From Sycobia sp. Sy_11 (taxonomy: Eukaryota > Arthropoda > Insecta > Hymenoptera > Epichrysomallidae), in the NCBI GenBank assembly GCA_018907035.1, contig JACCIC010000166.1:1158501-1222500 (forward strand): a DNA stretch of 64,000 nt, written 5' to 3'. A model generated the notes under the pieces. That model made no database searches. It was not told the DNA's origin and saw only the letters and a list, made by a program, of their open reading frames with translations. Numbering within the stretch: the first letter of the stretch is position 1; the number at the start of each line of letters is the position of its first letter. Both the position numbers and the translations under genes were made by a program. This document shows positions 60,343-64,000 of this stretch, piece by piece.

Positions 60343-60434
60343 ACTTTTCCTCCCAAGGGAGGAAAAGTAAAATTCTGCTTTCTGATTGCTCGGAAATCGG
60401 CCATAAACACTTTTCCTCCCTAAGGAGGAAAAGT
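60343..60434. repeat. Duplicated palindrome ACTTTTCCTCCC..GGGAGGAAAAGT
   Basis: Palindrome 1 (60343-60368) has 12-bp arms around AA. Palindrome 2 (60409-60434) has 11-bp arms around four bases. The sequences following each (AAAATTCTGCTTT and GTATTTTGCTCC) are also related. They look like a tandem duplication of a unit of about 66 bp. Confidence 0.8.
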
Positions 60435-60768
60435 AGTATTTTGCTCCCTCTACACAGCTGCAGGAAATCGTATTTTGCGCCCCGAGTGCGGGAAAATATA
60501 TTATGTTATATGCCTAACTATACTTAACTTTCTACAAAACTGAAGTAATCCTTGAGCTATTTAGATAACCGAAGTTATTATATAAAATATACAACTTTAA
60601 TAAACGCACGATATAAAAATGTGCGGTTGCGGCGATTCTGCAAGTGTACGATATATACGCGACAATCCTAACAATATCGCAGTCCCTTGCGAAGGGGGCC
60701 GGGGTGAGATTTGCGAAGCCTGTGTTGTACCGTCTCGTGGCACACGCGTACTTACATACTCTCGCATA

Positions 60769-60790
60769 CATGTAGGGTCGCGTCCCTACA
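60769..60790. repeat. Short hairpin
   Basis: ATGTAGGG and CCCTACAT form an 8-bp stem around TCGCGT. No gene context explains it. Confidence 0.6.
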
Positions 60791-61329
60791 TCACTCCCAC
60801 CATTTTGGCAATTTTACTATCGGTAAAATCAGATGAGCTGATGAAGGGGGTTCCCCTCTATCGCTTTACATGTAAACTTAAACTAAATTTTATTTATGGG
60901 TTTGTTTTATTTTTTATCTATTTATACATAGATCTTTTTGTACAGGATTTTGTACAGGTATCTATTTATACACGGATCTTTTATTACATCTAATTTTCTA
61001 GGTTACCACATCTACGGTTGAGCCTGCGGCTTGGACAGGGCGGAGTAATCGCTGGTCTAATCTTTAAAATTAATTACGCATTCCCCGTTTTTGACAATAA
61101 TCCCTCCCCCTTTGTACATGATCTCGCGCTCTAGGTCTGGGGTAAGTTTAAACGCGCATTTGTTCATTCTTATTCTAAATGTATTTTTGTGTTTAAGTAC
61201 GTTATTTAGAATGTCACGGTCGATATTTTTGTGTTTTTTCTTCTCCTACTTGTCCGTTATTACGAGGTTGTCAACGCCACGCGCTGTGACATTGATCAGA
61301 AGGGGATTTATGTCGGGGTAGTAGTCTAA

Positions 61330-62076
61330 TTAGAGGCTGCTAAGGTGGAGACATTGGTCAAGGTGGAAATTCCTCGGCGCCTTAATTCCTAAAATCTCGC
61401 AGACCTTGAGGCGGGGGGTTCTGGTGATCATATTCAACAGGACATCCTCCGCGTAAGAATTGTGGTTAACAAGGAGGCGCTTGATGGAGTGACTCTCCTT
61501 AAGTTCCGGCCACGGGTATCCGTTCTCCATGGGAATGTCTTGATGCTTGGAGTAAGCGAAGCTAAACTCCTCCAAAGAATTTTCACCGGAGAACACAGCC
61601 GCCAACAGCTATGATACGTGCGTGTCTTTATCGACATTCGCGCTGTTGTCATATTCTATCCTGTGCAAGATCCGGTTTTCTTTCACGAACTGGCGTAGAT
61701 GCTTAATAAGCACCTTCTTACAGTTTACGATTCTGAGCGTCCATAAGTTCGCGAAGCGCCCCTTGCTCAGGCTGTTTAATCTGTAAAAGAGGTTGTCTCG
61801 CAAAACGAGCTATGTCACATCCTCGACCTCAAAGAAGTGCTAAAAAATGTCTCGGACGGGACCGAGTCGTAGGTCCTTCACTTTGAAAGATCTCGCTATC
61901 CGTTTAATAGTCTCCACCGTCACATCGATCGCGGCCACATCAAGAACCTCCAGGCTGACCTTTATGTTCATGCTGCGCGCGGATTGCGTTCGCAGTATCC
62001 GATCGAGTACCTCAGAGTCGATAAGTGTGGCATCACTGCGAAACTACCATAAGTGTAGTGTGATATACACATCCCG
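61330..62076 (-). pseudogene. Leucine-rich-repeat-like ORF interrupted only by TAG codons
   Basis: One frame of 249 codons, bounded by TAA at 62079-62077 and TAA at 61332-61330, has four in-frame TAG codons (62046-62044, 61842-61840, 61812-61810, 61611-61609) and no internal TAA or TGA. The translation is coherent and leucine-rich in a repeated pattern: SLEVLDVAAIDVTVETIKRI, VKDLRLGPV, FANLWTLRIVNCKKV, NSLEEFSFAYSKHQ, SIKRLLVNHNSYAED and TPRLKVCEILGIKAP. This resembles leucine-rich repeats of F-box-type proteins. No F-box is visible, so the 5' part may lie elsewhere or be lost. Either this is a pseudogene in which Gln codons became TAG, or TAG is recoded. The former is more likely. Confidence 0.5.
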
Positions 62077-62298
62077 TTAATGAGCTGTGGTGTCTCGTTT
62101 TTATATTGTCTTTTGATTCTTATGATTTTTTTGCACGTTCGCGTTCGTAATCGTGTGCGAATCGTTTGCGTTACTAAACTCGTGTGGTTTCTCGAACATT
62201 CGTAGCTCCGAGTATTTGGGTTTACGCGGGATTTTTGTATTTTCAGCGTGAACGGTTCTGAACAGTAATTATTTTTGTTTGGATATCGGTTTGGTTGG

Positions 62299-62499
62299 TT
62301 ACTGTTCGTCTTCTGGGCGTTGCTTTATAATGTTCGTCCCTACTTCGAGCATCGCGGTGGAAAGGGTCCGAACTAAGTAGTCCTCGTTTTTATGTTCGTG
62401 AGTATCCATACACGTTTTTTCGCTTAAAACTTGGTACATCTTGTGGGCGTATGCTACAATTTCGTCGTCCTTCTTATTAATTAACTGAACTTTAATCAA
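62299..62499 (-). pseudogene. Open fragment downstream of the gag-like ORF
   Basis: It encodes IKVQLINKKDDEIVAYAHKM, EHKNEDYLVRTLSTAMLEVG and IIKQRPEDEQ, with no ATG and an upstream TGA. Charged, helix-prone sequence in the same direction as the gag-like ORF suggests a displaced C-terminal part of it. I do not recognise a domain. Confidence 0.35.
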
Positions 62500-62531
62500 C
62501 GGAGGTCAACGATTTTTCCACATCCTAATTA

Positions 62532-63090
62532 CTACTCCGCGCGCATATCTCGCCTTCGGAGTGTTTTAATATTTTGTTTAAGATAGCCAACGTCTTGCGA
62601 TGGTCGAGCGTTATATCGTTGAATAATCGGTTTAATCTTTCCTTGGGGAATAGCGTGTTTCTTGCGAGAATTTCGCGTCTTGTACGCTCTTCCTTCCGGG
62701 AAGTTTTTAGTAATATCGATGAACTCGTCGAGCTTGTGTTCGTCGTCGTTTATTTGGGTCACTCTCACTGCGCGCTCAAACGACTCGAACCACCCGTTCA
62801 CTTCATTTTTATTAAACGTTGTGATTTTGAATTCCCTCAAACGCACGGTGCGTTGCGGCGCTGGGGGACATTCAATATAGGGGTACTCCCCTCCTACATG
62901 GCCATTTTCTGGCGTGTTTTGATGTCCTAAATATGCGTTATTCAAGAGCGGTGCCCTGATCGCACTCACGGTCGTTCCGCGCGTGAAGATCTTTGATGAG
63001 CTCGTCTACAAGTTCGCGTGTTTCCGTATTTTCGGCTCTTATCTCGTCGAATCGTTTTTCGGGCATTAGCATAAGAGCCTGCATTTGAAA
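62532..63090 (-). pseudogene. Frameshifted retroelement gag-like ORF
   Basis: The 5' part in one frame (about 63083-62940) starts MQALMLMPEKRFDEIRAEN and continues ETRELVDELIKDLH, an acidic/basic helix-prone segment. The main part is in the next frame (62969-62532). It has a proline-rich linker, FKITTFNKNEVNGWFESFER, RVTQINDDEHKLDEFI and IIQRYNARPSQD. The order (helix, linker, then 'W..F..A.....I.DDEHKL') is typical of capsid-region gag proteins of LTR retroelements. No protease, reverse transcriptase or integrase follows. Family assignment is tentative. Confidence 0.45.
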
Positions 63091-63479
63091 TCCATCTCGT
63101 TTCTATAGGAGCTACCTGGTTTTTCAAAATTCCTATGTTCCTCGATTATTGAGTTATTAATATAGTCGATGTTACCCTAGCTCTTCGTGATTGAGGCGTG
63201 GTTTACTGGCATATCTATGATTGAGTGCGTAGTGTCTTGCCGTGTTACGCCTGTCGATTTTATTCTACCTGCCACGGACAGCGAAACTGAATACTTCCCA
63301 CCCTTTATAATTTTTTCTCTGCTCATAGATATGAATTTACAGTATTCAGGTATACGCATATACCTATAGAACCTTATTCAATCTATGACCGCTACTACCT
63401 AACCCCTCCCAGTGTGTGGTGGCGCCTTTATTTTTACGCGTGGACGTCGTTATCGGCTTCCGCGCCGTTTTTATTTGTG

Positions 63480-64000
63480 CTTACGTAGCTGTCCCCTGAG
63501 GGAGAGGGGTGGCAAATTGTGACGGTGGTCGGAAGTTGCTCAAGGGAGATGATCCCAGCGGAACGATACCATACACCGACTGCGCAAGCAGGGACCAGCA
63601 GATATAGCTGCGACTGACCGCCGGTAGGATTCGCTCAACGCTTCGAGAAGATCGGTCCAAAGGAGCGAATCTTAGCTCTCGAGCAATACCGACAGTGAAT
63701 TGCCGGTATTACCGACTGTTATTTTCTTGCTGCACGGCAGATTAACCATGTGGTGTATCTCTTTGTATCTAAGGAGATCTCCGCCTTATCGACCGCTTTA
63801 CGATCGCACCCCTCTATCAGCGCGTAGTTCATGTAGTGATACGATCGTTGTGTAGTGAAGCTACAAATCACCCATTCTCAATCGTGAGAAAGAAGACACG
63901 AGTTCGCGAATTCGATTCGTTCGATTACGAGGTAAACAAAGAAACTTTGAAAAGAAAAGGAATAAAAACGAAAATATAGACAATGAAATTACAAAAAAAC
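63480..64000. other. LTR-like or untranslated flank of the retroelement relic
   Basis: Higher-GC unique sequence upstream of the gag-like ORF. It contains TGTGACGG at 63518 (CCGTCACA on the minus strand), which would suit an LTR terminus ending in CA beside a primer-binding site. A second LTR copy is not in the window, so the boundary cannot be confirmed. No protein-coding potential was seen. Confidence 0.3.

Overview
The window looks like AT-rich insect nuclear DNA. The genes have short introns with GT-AG ends and metazoan-specific products, and the non-coding DNA is crowded with dinucleotide repeats and decayed transposons. A hymenopteran, perhaps a parasitoid wasp, is my best guess. It rests on overall style and the kinds of relic elements present, not on a decisive marker. 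Only two host genes could be reconstructed, both on the minus strand.

Layout. (1) Positions 1-48086 hold the 5' part of a UBE2H-type ubiquitin-conjugating enzyme gene. Three coding exons (48034-48086, 38061-38137, 192-359) are joined in frame by introns of about 9.9 kb and 37.7 kb, and the gene continues off the left edge. The introns hold long (TA)n, (GA)n, (CA)n and (CG)n tracts, a CpG-rich island near 19 kb, a deleted mariner copy (36498-37422), a tRNA-derived SINE with target-site duplications (46240-46469), several fold-back elements, and a decayed two-ORF cassette of unknown function (25461-26692). (2) 48087-53658 is intergenic and AT-rich, with one unexplained long open frame. (3) 53659-57856 is a complete 11-exon Wntless (Wls/Evi) gene whose exons join into 540 codons. 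(4) 59439-64000 is a repeat-rich, higher-GC accessory zone: CpG-rich fold-backs, duplicated short palindromes, a leucine-rich-repeat-like reading frame interrupted only by TAG codons, a frameshifted gag-like ORF, and an LTR-like stretch.

The two host genes are not obviously in one pathway. UBE2H is a cytosolic/nuclear E2 enzyme, and Wntless escorts lipidated Wnt through the secretory pathway. They do share a feature: each has an intron opening with GTATCCTTT, a perfect minor-spliceosome (U12-type) donor. UBE2H intron 1 also has a U12-like branch site and lacks a pyrimidine tract.

The best candidates for something undescribed are the cassette at 25.5-26.7 kb, the TAG-only-interrupted frame at 61.3-62.1 kb, and the palindrome-rich zone at 59.4-60.5 kb. 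No searches could be run. Family names come from recognising sequence motifs.
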